Part shown: positions 1-11,462 of the stretch, piece by piece
Layout of the letters: the number at the start of each line of letters is the position of its first letter
Numbering within the stretch: the stretch's first letter is position 1
Assembly (NCBI RefSeq): GCF_901709675.1
Contig: NC_051099.1
Location: forward strand, 8,620,001 to 8,684,000
Direction of reading: 5' to 3'
Origin: Syngnathus acus
Lineage: Eukaryota > Chordata > Actinopteri > Syngnathiformes > Syngnathidae
DNA length: 64,000 bases
The notes under the pieces: generated by a model
What the model was told of the DNA's origin: nothing
What the model saw: the letters and a program-made list of their open reading frames with translations, nothing else
Databases searched by the model: none
Position numbers and translations under genes: made by a program

Positions 1-3000
1 ATAGCTTCGCCCCTCCCCTGACATACAAAGCTAGTCTCTGTCAAGATATCAACTTTCTTGACACTAAATGACTGAATAGAGAATCTTGATCATGTTTAGG
101 GGGGAGTACCGTTGTTGCATGGTCAGTGTGAGAATACATTTACATCTCACTTAGTTTGATACTCTATATTGATACTATGTACAAGGATATTTTTTTTTGT
201 CCCGACACTGATGTGCAAGTAGAACGAGGAGGTAAATGACACTCAAAAGGTTCATCTCACCAATTTTCAATGAGAAAACCATCATTCACAAATCTCCGCA
301 TGCAGGCACGATTACTTCTTGGCCTCCCGCCTGTACTTAAATGAAGCTTGTGTTTTATGTTAAAAGCAACATTGCTAAAAGTGTGGACAATCCTCTGCTT
401 GCTCTATAGTCCAAATTGGCTGCAGCTGTTTTATATTATTTGCTCGCTCCAAGTTAGCAGTAAACTCTTTAAAACGTAAAGCCAGGGTCAGTGTTTTCAC
501 ACCTCTCTTTTATCAAGGATGCAAGCTGCCATTATAGAGTAGTCTCTTTTTTCCTGCCGAGTCTTTTTCCGTTTCATTAGTTGATTCGTTTCTATGACAG
601 ATGCTCTCGTGCGTGGGGTGGAGAGCCAGCAGTGCAGCTGAACACCACCTGTGGTGTGACTTTGTTATTTGAAGAGTTCCCTTTCTGCCCTTCTCATCAG
701 CACTCACTGCTGACCCTTGCTGGTCATGTCCTCACATTGGTTCAATTAAAAAGAAGCCACTTGAAGTCACTCTTTCTTTTTTTTTTGTGGTCAGGCGTCA
801 GAGAGCCACAATGTTTTTCAGCATTCCGAGAGTTTCTCTTTCTAAACAGCTTCGACGACATAGTCCAAGTTTGAACATTGCGTGCTGGCAGCTGCGATCC
901 GCTTGGTGTAGAAGACGAGCAAGTGAAGCTGCTCTGCCACAAAGACGTAGTTGTTCCTTTACCGCCAGGTGAGCTGCTAATGGAATGCCTGTATCCCCAT
1001 AGGGGGCTGATGAATCCGTGCCCTACATGTATTTCCGAATGATGGAGTAGCAGAGCTGGGGTACGGCGTGAGCTACATTACTGCAGCAATAGCGAGCATT
1101 TGCCCCATCAGCTGCCGCCCTGTAATCTCGCTGCTTCAAGTCTCCTTATTGTCCTTGCCCGCATAACCTCAAAGTCACTTAACTTCATGAGTCATCCCAT
1201 TCTGCCTCTTGATGGAATTCCTGCCGTATGTTATCTTTTTCCACTTCCCCTGCTTTCACTGTTTATTTACACACAAGCGGGGCACCAAGACTGCACCTAG
1301 ATAAGAGTCATTTTTTTAGGACATAGTGTTTGCATTTTTAGCAAGCCCAGGGAATGCATTTTTGTCGTCTTTTCCATTGACTTTTGGCAGGCTTTGAACA
1401 ATATAGGGCAGTCAGCATTTTATTAGTCAGCGCTTAACTTTTAGATGATTTTTTGATGACTATAAATATTGACTCGAAGCTTTTAACTTGAAAAGCATCA
1501 AGGTCACGAGAGGCAACTGCTCTTTTTGCTTCTAATGTATACTCACAATTTCTAAGCTGCAATCTGTTTCTTGCTCCTCTTGTCCAACCTCATTTGTTAA
1601 GCATGCTTTTTTTTTAAAAAAAAAAAAAAAAGGTTTTGTCCTGAATAACTGGAGAAAAAAAAACCAGTCTGTGATCACATTTTCAAAGTTGCAGACAAGA
1701 GTCAGTGCCGTGGGAATTCCACAATGTAGTCATCATCAACACTGCTTAATGGTGCCAAATCAACTGGGCCGCTCGAAGACAAATAATGCTAGAGCTGATT
1801 GTGTTAATTAAGTGTGTAGGCAGGGTGGTTTGTTTAAATGGCCCTGTTAATTGCGAGTCCCTGGCTGGTGGAGTCAGCTGTAATATGTTGTGCTACCTGG
1901 GGCACAACTGGCTGCCTGTGTAGACCTCCAGCATGCTGTCCAAAAGATGGGCTTGGCACATTTGATTTGGGTCAGCAATTAAAAAATGTACAATGTCATG
2001 TGTACTCAAGTATGGGGCAGTAGTCTCTTAAATTGTCTGTTTTACAAGCAGGAAGTGGTCCAAGTTCTGCTTTAGACAAAAGCATGTTAGCAGTCAGCCT
2101 GCGAGATGCAGATGAGAATGACAACCCAAGCGTAATAGAAGACATAGAAATAGACATTTTCATTTCATTTATAAAGACAATATACACCGCAAACACTTTG
2201 TGATCCAGTAGCCAATGCCTCCTAATTGGATACGCATGTACTGCATTTGACTACTTGGAAAGCTTGTTCACTGAAGTCATTATTGAGGACATTTTGCAAG
2301 TTTTAGGCGCAAATGTTTCAATCGACATTGTTTAGAGGTTGTCAGCCGTGACAGTTTAGAATAGAAAGCCCCTCAGGCTAGAACTCTTCTGAACTCTGCC
2401 CCACAAATGGCCTTGCCATGGAAAAAGCGCTATATATAGAAAGTGTGAGCGTGAGGCTGGTCGCTCTGATGCCAGTAAGAGCTGCATTTGTGTCTAAAAG
2501 CCACCTGCTTACTCCTAAGAGTAACACCCACAGATCCAGTGGGGCACCTAAGAAAAATACATGCTTGTAAACAGCGGTAGCATACCTAACTTTTGTTTTG
2601 GAACCAACCCCAACAAGCACATTCCCATAATAAAGGGCTCCAAGTGCACTGTAGTGCGGTTCTCTGTGTCAGGAGGCCTAATTATACCATCCAAGACTCA
2701 TCATGTTAGATAAATGAATCTTTCTGCCCTTTGCAGCCAGCCCATTTGGTTTTTCGCTTTTTTTTTTTTTTTTTTTTGCTGGAAAAGGCACCGTCTTCTT
2801 TGACCCTTTCTTTGTAGTTACGGTCTAATGGGACTATAAGCTCTCATAGCCAGTACACTGGGTACCATCATTCATCACAGACCAATGGACAGAATCCTTT
2901 GCAGCCTCGAACTCAGGTTGATCCTGCGGGATTCATCGCACTTTAAAAACCCTGTTGCAGCGCATTTAATATAGTCTCATTGTCTACCTTGCAACATTAA

Positions 3001-3103
3001 GAGGTGTTGTGACCTACGGGGCTCATGCAGGCACTGAGGGAGTGTATTTTGTTATCGTCTAGGTTGAACTGCCACTTTTGGTTTTAATGACCTGTTATCA
3101 TCG
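1..3103. other. unique intronic sequence, no gene or repeat recognised
   Basis: Mixed-composition single-copy-looking DNA. It contains A and T runs at about 1609..1631 and 2758..2778. An acceptor-donor juxtaposition lies at 967..970. A homeodomain-motif-rich stretch at about 1735..1960 resembles a conserved non-coding element. Open frames of up to 97 codons overlap one another and have no recognisable domain. Confidence 0.6.
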
Positions 3104-3130
3104 CCCCCCCCCCCCCCCCCCCCCCCCCCC
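3104..3130 (+). repeat. mononucleotide tract, 27 consecutive C
   Basis: An uninterrupted run of 27 C read directly from the sequence. The opposite strand is a G27 run able to form G-quadruplex. Runs this long are prone to sequencing and length error, so the exact count may be wrong. Confidence 0.95.
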
Positions 3131-6100
3131 AACTTGGGACAACGAATATCTGTTGTGGAACTCTTTCTAAAAATAAGGTGGGCATACTTGAGGTCTTTTG
3201 CAGTGAAAGAAATAGTTCTATATAAGGGAAAAAGATGGAAAAGAGGAAATCCTGGAGGGAGGAAGGGAATTAAAGCATATGCAGGTGAAGATGAAGCTGT
3301 CGCCACGGTTTCAGCCGCATGCCTTCTGACTCCTTGTGTTGTCCTTTTAATGTCGTTTGAGCTCATTTCCCTCAAGTGCTGAGTGATTGTTAAGGCTTCT
3401 GAAGGCTGTTTCAAGGTAACCTTTTTCTTTCACCTAGGACTTGTTTACCCTAAAAGACATAGTCAGCTTCATTTTTCAGAGACAGCATATTTTCTGTGTA
3501 AAATCCCCTCCAAGCAGACAGTAAGGGCGGGTTGTGTGTGTACCCGGTGACAGGAAACATACACAGAAAAATGGAAAGGTTGGGATAAATGAGATATAAG
3601 CTTTTGTGTGCTGGTAAGATAAAATGTGACACTGCTCTTTGAGGGTAGAATGTGATAGTAAAAATGGGGATGCTAAACAACACTGTTAGAACAGTGACAC
3701 CTCAGATGTGCATCGTTTCATCAACTGAAAAATGGAGGATCACACATAAGGGAGAAAAAGCAAAGCAATTGGAAATGTGTTCCTTGCATTGATCTAGCTT
3801 TGCAGTTCAAACGTATTTGTTATGGGGAAAGACTTAAGATGGGTATTTGGAGGGATTCCATTTGTCTTGGATTACCAATTAGAGAACTCGGTTGTTTTCT
3901 TCAAGACAGATTTGTTCAGATGAATTGTAAATCTATGTGCATGAATTGTGGTCACAGGGATTAAAAGTTTCTCCCACATGTAGTGTGGCCACAGGGGTGG
4001 CTGTGGCCACCGCCTAGCTCCGCCCCTGCATTCATGCATGCCAAGGTTAAGAACATGAAATGTCACATAAGTTTCCAGCACATCTCTCAAAATGAACCCC
4101 TAAACATCCTTAAATACCCCTTGGAGGTACAATTTATAGTGATATAATTTTCTGGCTCACTCACCTGTGCCATATTAACTACCCAACCACCCCAAGGTGA
4201 TATTGAGTCAATGTAACATGGGGTAGAGGCAGCTTTGCCAGATGGATGCGCTTAGGTTTTTAGAGAAAGCATACTGTATGTTTCTTGCAGACCAGCCACC
4301 AATCTCATTTTATCCAAAGCTCATGAGCATAGGTGAGTGATGGAATGTAAATTGAACGTTAAGAAAGTCAGCGTTTCTGTCCGTCTTAGAAAGAGCGAGA
4401 ACACCGCTCGCTGTCATGGGCTCGGAAATGGGAAACACAAGCTTTTTTCACCCCCACCACAGATTGCACCTTTAGGAAGGTACTGTTTGTTTGTGTAGTA
4501 CCATTTATGATTAGGTGCAATTAAGTCTTGTGACTGAAATTAAATCCAGAGTACTATTAATAAAAAAGAAAAAGAAAAAAACAAACGCGACAGTCAGCTA
4601 GCTACATTAATAGCTGCTATAAATAAATAAATAAATAGAATTACGCAATAATTAAATCTGCTGCAAGCTTTCATTTCAATTTGTGGACCGGGGCTGTCAC
4701 GGAACAGGGCTTACTTATATTGTTTGCTTGTTCATCCAACCGTACAGTGATTGACTGTGCCTTGTAGAAGGTGTTGTCATCCTAAAATAGACCACTCTAA
4801 TCAGGTTGCTAAGACCTCACTGTAGGGCAAAGATGGTCCATCAGAGTGCTTTTATATTTACTCCAGCATGCCACTTTTCTATGAAGCAATCACACCCAAA
4901 AGGCATTTTGCACCCTTGAAGCATGGCCAGACCACAAGTTTCAAAACATTTTGGATCCCCTAATGCTAAGCGAGGCGAAAATGCTCAACAAGTACGGCCG
5001 AAAGTGCAGAAGCAAAGTGGGGGAGAAAAAATAGGTGGCAGCTGCAGGGAGGCTGTGCAGCTGAGAGCTCTCTGACATGATGATGCTATTTATTAAGAGT
5101 TATTTATGCAAGACTGAAGAGGTGATGGATAACAAGAGCACTGCCAAGGCTCTCTTTTGTTTGCTCGGTTCCATTGGTCAGCCCCATCTGCAGACGCAGC
5201 CAAATGACAGTGAGCGTCAATGCGCACACATGCGCTCATACAAATCAGGCTTGTTATTTACGGCGTGTATTCGTTTTTCTTAAAACGTGTTTTATCGGTA
5301 ACACGTACAATGTGCAACGCGTTTGTTTGCGCAGGCCAAGAGCAAAGACTGTTAAGATCTTGCTGGAGGCCTAAAATCTTTGACCTCAATACATATTTTG
5401 GTCTATTAGCCGTGAGCAAGGAGCCCCGTGAAATGTGACATGGCCTCTTTTTCTGTTTGTGTCGATAATATATGCGGCGCACAGGTGCATTAGTGAATAA
5501 AATGATACAACCTGGACCAGTGAGGGAACACTGTATGACATTTTAGGCTTGTATGTAATGTAGGCCTACTATAAATCTTAACAAATATAATCCAATATAA
5601 ATCAACATACATTGTGCACAATAAAACTGTAGGACTATAAAAATACAAAAATATGCTTAATATGTATTTTTAAATTACTACTCCAGCTGCCCTGTTTTTC
5701 TTCTGCATATTTTTCTTAACTAGAGCTTGGACTTTTGGGAAAGCAAATTCTCATTACTAGTGTACATCCTGAAATAGCAGCTAATGCTGTCACAGACCCG
5801 CCTCAATTAATCACAGTTCACTTCAACAAAAGCCCTCATCAAATAGATGCCTCCTGTTTCCCTGTTTGAACAAATAACAGGCTCTGCTATATAGTACAGT
5901 CGCTGTAATTAACTTTACTATCGCCACATGTCTAGCACAATTTAGTTGGACACACTACACACTTCTAGTGAACATTAAAAAATAACATTTATTAACATGT
6001 TGGGCGCCGTTTTACATTTTGGGGAATATGTGCAAAATGGTCCATTCTGTCTCAGGGACGTCATATTCTAAAAATACCCCGTACATCTAGCTTTCTCTTT

Positions 6101-7684
6101 GTCTGGGGAATGGGATATTCTGGCTGTGTGAGGTGCAGGTGTGTTCAGTTGTGATCGTCAGAAATTGGATATGAAGGGGACTGCCAGCTCAGAGTATGAC
6201 CTCATTAATTACATCTGTCAGTGATTCCCTGCAGAACTGTCTCTTGCTCTTCACATGCTGCCACTCAGCCAGCCAACCAGTCAGTCAGGAAATTCTCTGC
6301 CCGGGGTTAGACAACCTGCCGGGCGTCTGCCCATAATGCTGGCAGGTGGGAGCAGGTGAGGAAGGGGGGGTGTGGGGGAGTGATTGCGAGTGGGAAAGAG
6401 GCAGGAAACATTAAGATGGGTGGTGATGGGGGGGGCCGCTATAGGGGTGAGAGGCAGCAAGCCAAACAGATGAGCACATTCATGCAAACTGGATCGAGAC
6501 AGGCACCTCAGCGCCGTGCAGCCGGAAGAACTTGATCTTTATTTAAATCCCGAAATTATATCTGATTAAAAATTCATAGAAAAGCGTTGATATGAAAACT
6601 GGGTGCTGCCCTGTGATGTCTAATTGGTCTGAAGGTTGCCAGCACTTTGAACAAGGCCGGACGGAGAGTTGCGACCGACTGTGTGCTTGGAATGAAGATG
6701 TGCGTGTTTACCACCCACTCACCCTTCATCCTGCTCTCTTTTTTCGCCCCCTAATGCACAAAGACTGTTCAACCTCAGCAGTTAGTGCTATCCAATAGCT
6801 TTGTAGCAACCCGACCGACACAAGCTGTATGTTTTTTTTGTCCGCTATTTCTCCGTTTTCAAGCGCACTTGAATTTTTCCTTTGGATGCTCGGTGTGCCT
6901 TTTGTGGTTTCAGGATTCATTTTTCAAGTATTGCTGAACCTCAAAGCCATTTCCTTTTTGTCTTTTTTTTTTTTTTTTCTTGTGGGATATAGAAAATGGA
7001 TTCTGAGACTCCACCGCTGGAGGTCCACTGTAGCCGATTGTATGAGAAGCCTTGGTTTATTGGCCCGGCCTCATTCCCGTTAGACATGCGTACCCAGACA
7101 CACAAATGAGCACGCATGAACACGCGCAGTTATGGCGCTCAGTGGCCGGGCCCTCCTGCTGCCCCAAAGCATGGAATACGACATTTGTTTGTTTATGCCT
7201 CGTTTTCCTAGCCTGAACTCTATTAACATTTATATTGCGGCAGTAGGTGTTGGAAGTCCCTCCTGCAGTGGAGGGAAACTCAGCTTAGATGGGAATGAGC
7301 TTCGGTCGGTCAAGCCTTCCTAGGCATACTCGTGTGTTTATACCCAAATCATCCAGCTATTCCCCAACTGCCTCTTTTCTGTCTTGGTAGTTTCTTCTTC
7401 ATATCATCCTTTTCCTCAGCATGTCTCTTATGTGACTCTTTAAACGTTTATCTCTCTCCAAGGTAAATTGATTGCTTGGGAGAAAAAAAGAAAATGTTGT
7501 GAGAAATAGTTTAGGATTGGGCAGCCTGATTGTGGATTAGCATATGAATAGAAGAGCGACTGCTCATCATGTTAGAGGAAGCAGAAGCGTTCTGAGAAAC
7601 ATCTGCTACACAACTGTGTTTCAGATGTTTCTCATAGTTTTTTTTTCTTTTTTCTTAAACAAGTTTCTTGCTGGTAGGGTAGGG
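3131..7684. other. mostly unique intronic sequence
   Basis: No gene is recognised. Small items only: an (AAAT)n run at 4621..4636, a transposon-end-like fragment at 3990..4028, and G-rich DNA at 6363..6436 with several GGG or longer runs and partial G-quadruplex potential. A stretch at about 6120..6300 contains a TAATTA core (cattaattacat) and no repeat signature. Everything else shows no structure I can name. Confidence 0.55.
3985..4028 (-). mobile_element. short DNA-transposon terminus-like fragment
   Basis: Read on the minus strand from 4028, the sequence begins CAGGGGCGGAGCTAGGCGG and runs into GGCCAC repeats. A related sequence on the plus strand starts at 47862 with CAGGGGCGGAACTAAG. 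Two diverged copies sharing the same edge in opposite orientation suggest a transposon end. I see no matching opposite terminus, so this is at best a solo end. Confidence 0.4.
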
Positions 7685-8137
7685 CAGGGGTGTCAAACTA
7701 ATTTTTTTCGCGGGCCACATTGTATAGTCATAGCTTCTTTCGGAGGGCCATTATGACTGTCAACCCAAATAAATGTATGAGCATCTCATATTATATACAG
7801 TAAAAGCTACAAAACAAACTGTCAAATAACTCGTTTTCAAATCAGACCACTAAAATCTGGTCAAATTAAAAAAAAAAAAAAAGATATTATTAAAAGTGAA
7901 GACAATTTGCAATTCTAGTAATGACACACAAATTTTACTGGTTGTAGTTTATAGCCTTGACATTTTAGAAAAAAAGTCCACCTGTTGCTAAACCTAACTC
8001 TTAATTCATAAATATTACCATTATAAATATTAACTATTACTAATATGATATGACTAATATTTTCTATATTACTTGTATTAGTATTATTCTTGTGTTATGG
8101 GCCAGGTGTAAAGTTGCAGGTGGATTTTGGCCCTCCC
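7685..8137 (+). mobile_element. hAT-like non-autonomous DNA transposon, right end missing
   Basis: Begins CAGGGGTGTCAAACTAATTT followed by a cgcgggccacatt motif. This is the terminus of an abundant hAT-type family of fish and other vertebrates, known to me from memory and not checked. The interior is AT-rich with no coding capacity. The last recognisable part is near 8101..8137 (gggccaggtgtaaagttgca, then ttttggccct). The mirror-image terminus expected after it (TTTGACACC...) is absent, so the copy is truncated at its right edge. I could not define a target duplication. Confidence 0.7.
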
Positions 8138-10825
8138 TTGTTACCGCCGCAGTGTTGGTTTATAAAAGGAGCTCTTGTTTTATTTGATTGCCTGACACAA
8201 GCTGACTGTAGGTACACAACCCAGATGTAATAAACCTTGCTAAATTCACATGAATGCAATTTTATGTCCAGATTTCACAAAACGACACTTACCTTGTTGC
8301 CCTTATTTCCTCCACAGTGTTGTGTTTTTTTTCTCAAATTAAATAGCAATACGGGGCTGAGCTGCGAGTCAAAACACTTATTTTTGTACGTGCTTTGGTG
8401 CTCCTGTGACTGTCTTGTCATGAGCTTCTTTTATGCTGTCATGTCATGGGCTTAGCTCCTTCTCAGCAGACCTACACAGCAGTGGGAAAGCTAGTTTACA
8501 TGCATAATTAGCTTAATTGTGTCACGCTGCATGCAGCCATAGCTGTATGATACCAAGGTATAGAGCCAAGGTGTCTCAGTTTAACGGCGCTGTGTTGGGA
8601 AGGTGACAGGTGTGTTTATAGTGTGTGTATGTTGTAGCATCACAGCAAGGCATGGGATCTGAATGAGCAAACCGTTGATTTTAAATAATAATAATAATAG
8701 ATGTAAATAATTGCTGTTGGGGTGTGATTTTCTTTCTTTCTATTCAAAAGGCTCAAAAGCCCAAACAGAAACTGTAGCAATGAATTGACTACGACTGAAC
8801 TTGCTGGCAGAGTTTCTCCTCATTGAAGGGAAACCACTGAGGGTCTTGTCGCCAGAATGTAATGTTTCCACTCGTTTACTGCATTTATTGATTTTACCAC
8901 AGCATTGTAAGTAAACAGCAAATTATGGGCCTCCAGTCACTTTATCCAATGAACTATGATTTTGAGGTTTAATTAAAGTGGACTGTTTTTGCTTTTCGGT
9001 TACATTCTAGCTTTCTGACCACATTTTGTTTTGAATAGTCACAGAATAGGGAGGGACAACGGCACAATATGATGATATCCACTCTAGCATCTGATTGCAG
9101 TTCAACGTTGTTTACTTTGTGTTGTGGCCTATTCATTTATATAGGACCAAGACAGGACTGCTCACTCATTGGATATAAATATACTCGAAGCGAGAGCTTA
9201 TATTTTGTCATACTTGTGTTAGGTAATTCATTTTGCTTGGGCGCTCAAGACACTTAGGGCCCTAATGTATTCATTTATTCTAAAAATATCGTCGTACCGC
9301 CAGTGACATATAGTGACAGGTAGAACAATGAAATGCTCCTCCATTAGATGGCAGAAGGTACACGCTGTGTATCCACTTTTTGTGAATCCTTTTTTTTTGG
9401 GGGGTGTTTTTAATATCCACCTTGACTCAATAAAAGTCAGTAAACGACTGATGTGTATCACTTACGATACCCCTCATCCCCCCAATTTATCCAATGAGTC
9501 ATTTTTCGACTCAAACAATTGCTATTCATGTTTTGTCGTCATAATGAATTCCAAGTTAACATTTTAATATGCTGAGATTGAAGTTAACTATCAAGTTAAT
9601 GTCAGCGGTCTTGTGTGCGGCTTCATACATTAACAAAAGATAGCCTGGAGGAATGTGGCTATGCATCTATTAACACAAAATGTAACATGCTCATCTATTC
9701 TCTGGCCTTTGCACTACGACTATGCATACTTCTGAATTTTGCCTGCAGCCCCATTTTGCTTGTTTTCCCAGTGTATCAACAACAATTTGTAACCAGATGT
9801 AAAATGTAAAATCTTCTCCTTTAGTCTGTACAGATGAATGCAAATGCACGCTCGCTGTACATAAATGCATATGAATAAGTGTCCACTGACTTTGAAGAAA
9901 CTTTCGGGGGCAATACATTGCACCCCCTGAAAAAAAAAAAAGATGATTTTCTCTCCCCCTTGTCATCTACACCAGCTGTCCGTGTATTTTCAGAGTTCAC
10001 ACTGCAAAGGGTCTTGTGCCATCAGGCAACTTGTGGTTTGTTCTGCACTTCAGTTCCCTGGGCACACACAAAGTCTCTCTCTCACAAAGAAGAGCCAATT
10101 TTTCTGCTTTTCCTGACTGCACTATGCACCATTTTTCCTGATGACTTCCTACAGCCAGCAGCAAAGTGTCACTTTCTTTCGATTTGCTAATTTGCATGCG
10201 ATCCCTTCCCCAGCATGATTCTGGGCATTCGTGCCCACAAGCTGAATGTCAATGTCTCCTCCCAGAATACAAATATCCCTTGATATTGTATGTCATGTAT
10301 ACTTCTGGACATCTCTAACATTTGATAATACCCTTGATATTTCCCTGTATTTTTATTAAATACCATCGTGCATGAAGTGTCTCTTTCTGAAATGCCTTTC
10401 ATGCACCTGAGATCAAGGCTTGCCTGTGCTGTTGAAAAGATTCATTACAATTATTGATTTTTAAATGATGACAAATATGTACTTTGTTGCATCTTGAATG
10501 AAAACCAGATTAGTAAAATGCATCAATGTGAGCAGGACAAAAATTCTCGTCTTGGAGATTTGAAGGCAGCCAGAGACTGAGCAATATAGGTGATCTGCCA
10601 TGGCCTCGTCTAATCTGATTTGCATGCCAGAGAGAATTATGTAATTGGCATTTATGCAGAACAAAGAAGGATCAGCTCATGGAAAAGAAGGGTTTTCGTG
10701 CAGAACCGTGTGTCTAAGCCTGTTTTCTACAGATCTGCACTATCGACGGTTGGCAAAGGAGCACACAGACATGAAATCATGCTGTGTGCGCGTGTGTGAG
10801 TTTGTGTGTGTGCGTGATACAAATA
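8138..10825. other. unique intronic sequence, nothing recognised
   Basis: AT-rich single-copy-looking DNA with a short AAT run near 8685..8699 and an A run near 9930. Overlapping open frames at 9615..10197 reach 103 codons on the + strand and 91 on the minus strand, with no domain, signal peptide or splice pattern that would make a gene. I see no transposon ends. Confidence 0.55.
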
Positions 10826-10833
10826 CAGTAGAT

Positions 10834-11034
10834 GAGGGGTCTCAAACTCCAGTCCTCGGGGGCCGCATTCGTACATGTTTTCCAAGTTTCCCTCGTTAAA
10901 CAGACCTGATTCAATTGTCAGGCTCCTGCAAAACGTGAGGATGAACTGATCATTTGAATCAGGTGTGTTTAACGAGGGAAACTTGGAAAACATGTAGGAA
11001 TGCGGCCCCCGAGGACTGGAGTTTGAGACCCCTG
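10834..11034. mobile_element. hAT-type foldback MITE with intact 8-bp target duplication
   Basis: The element is 201 bp. It starts GAGGGGTCTCAAACTCCAGT and ends in the inverse, ACTGGAGTTTGAGACCCCTG. The two halves are near-perfect inverted repeats over roughly 85 bp, and the short spacer near the centre lies around caattgtcaggctcctgcaa. CAGTAGAT is duplicated directly on both sides (10826..10833 and 11035..11042). An 8-bp duplication with AGGGG ends is the hAT signature. There is no coding capacity, so it would have been moved by a transposase in trans. The perfect duplication suggests a fairly young insertion. Confidence 0.9.
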
Positions 11035-11065
11035 CAGTAGATAGAAAGTTTTATTGGTGCATACT

Positions 11066-11088
11066 ATAATAATAATAATAATGATGAT
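11066..11088 (+). repeat. AAT microsatellite
   Basis: A (TAA)n run of about seven units, followed by two GAT units. It lies 30 bp beyond the foldback MITE. Confidence 0.9.
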
Positions 11089-11373
11089 TAAACAAGAATT
11101 TTTGTTCAAATGCATCATTATAAAATAAATTCTAGAGCCAGAGGAGGCCAAAGTGTTTGAAACCTTTTGTCTTGAATGCCCTAGTAATGTAATTAGCTTA
11201 TATGAATTTCATAGCAATTATCACATTTCATATGCATAAAGGAATTCATTTCATCAAGACATTTTTCTAATTAAATATTGCCCAGAGGGGAAGATGGGAA
11301 ATTGGGAAACTTGGGGTACTCTTTCTAAAAAACATTGACAACCAATCATTTTTAATATTATTATTATGATTAT

Positions 11374-11430
11374 TGGCTCCAGCACGCCAGCGACCCCCGT
11401 GGGGACAAGCGGTATAGAAAAGGGATGGAT
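11374..11430 (+). mobile_element. 3' tail fragment of a fish LINE/SINE-type retroposon
   Basis: The piece starts ggctccagcacgccagcgac and ends aagcggtatagaaaagggat, then ggatta. It resembles the widespread fish retroposon tail that reads 'ggctccagcacg...aagcggtatagaaaatggatgga'. It is embedded in ATT/TTA microsatellite on both sides (about 11351..11373 and 11426..11462), which fits slippage from a retroposon 3' end. Only the tail survives. The exact LINE or SINE clade cannot be told by eye. Confidence 0.65.
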
Positions 11431-11462
11431 TATTATGATTATTATTATTATCATCATCATCA

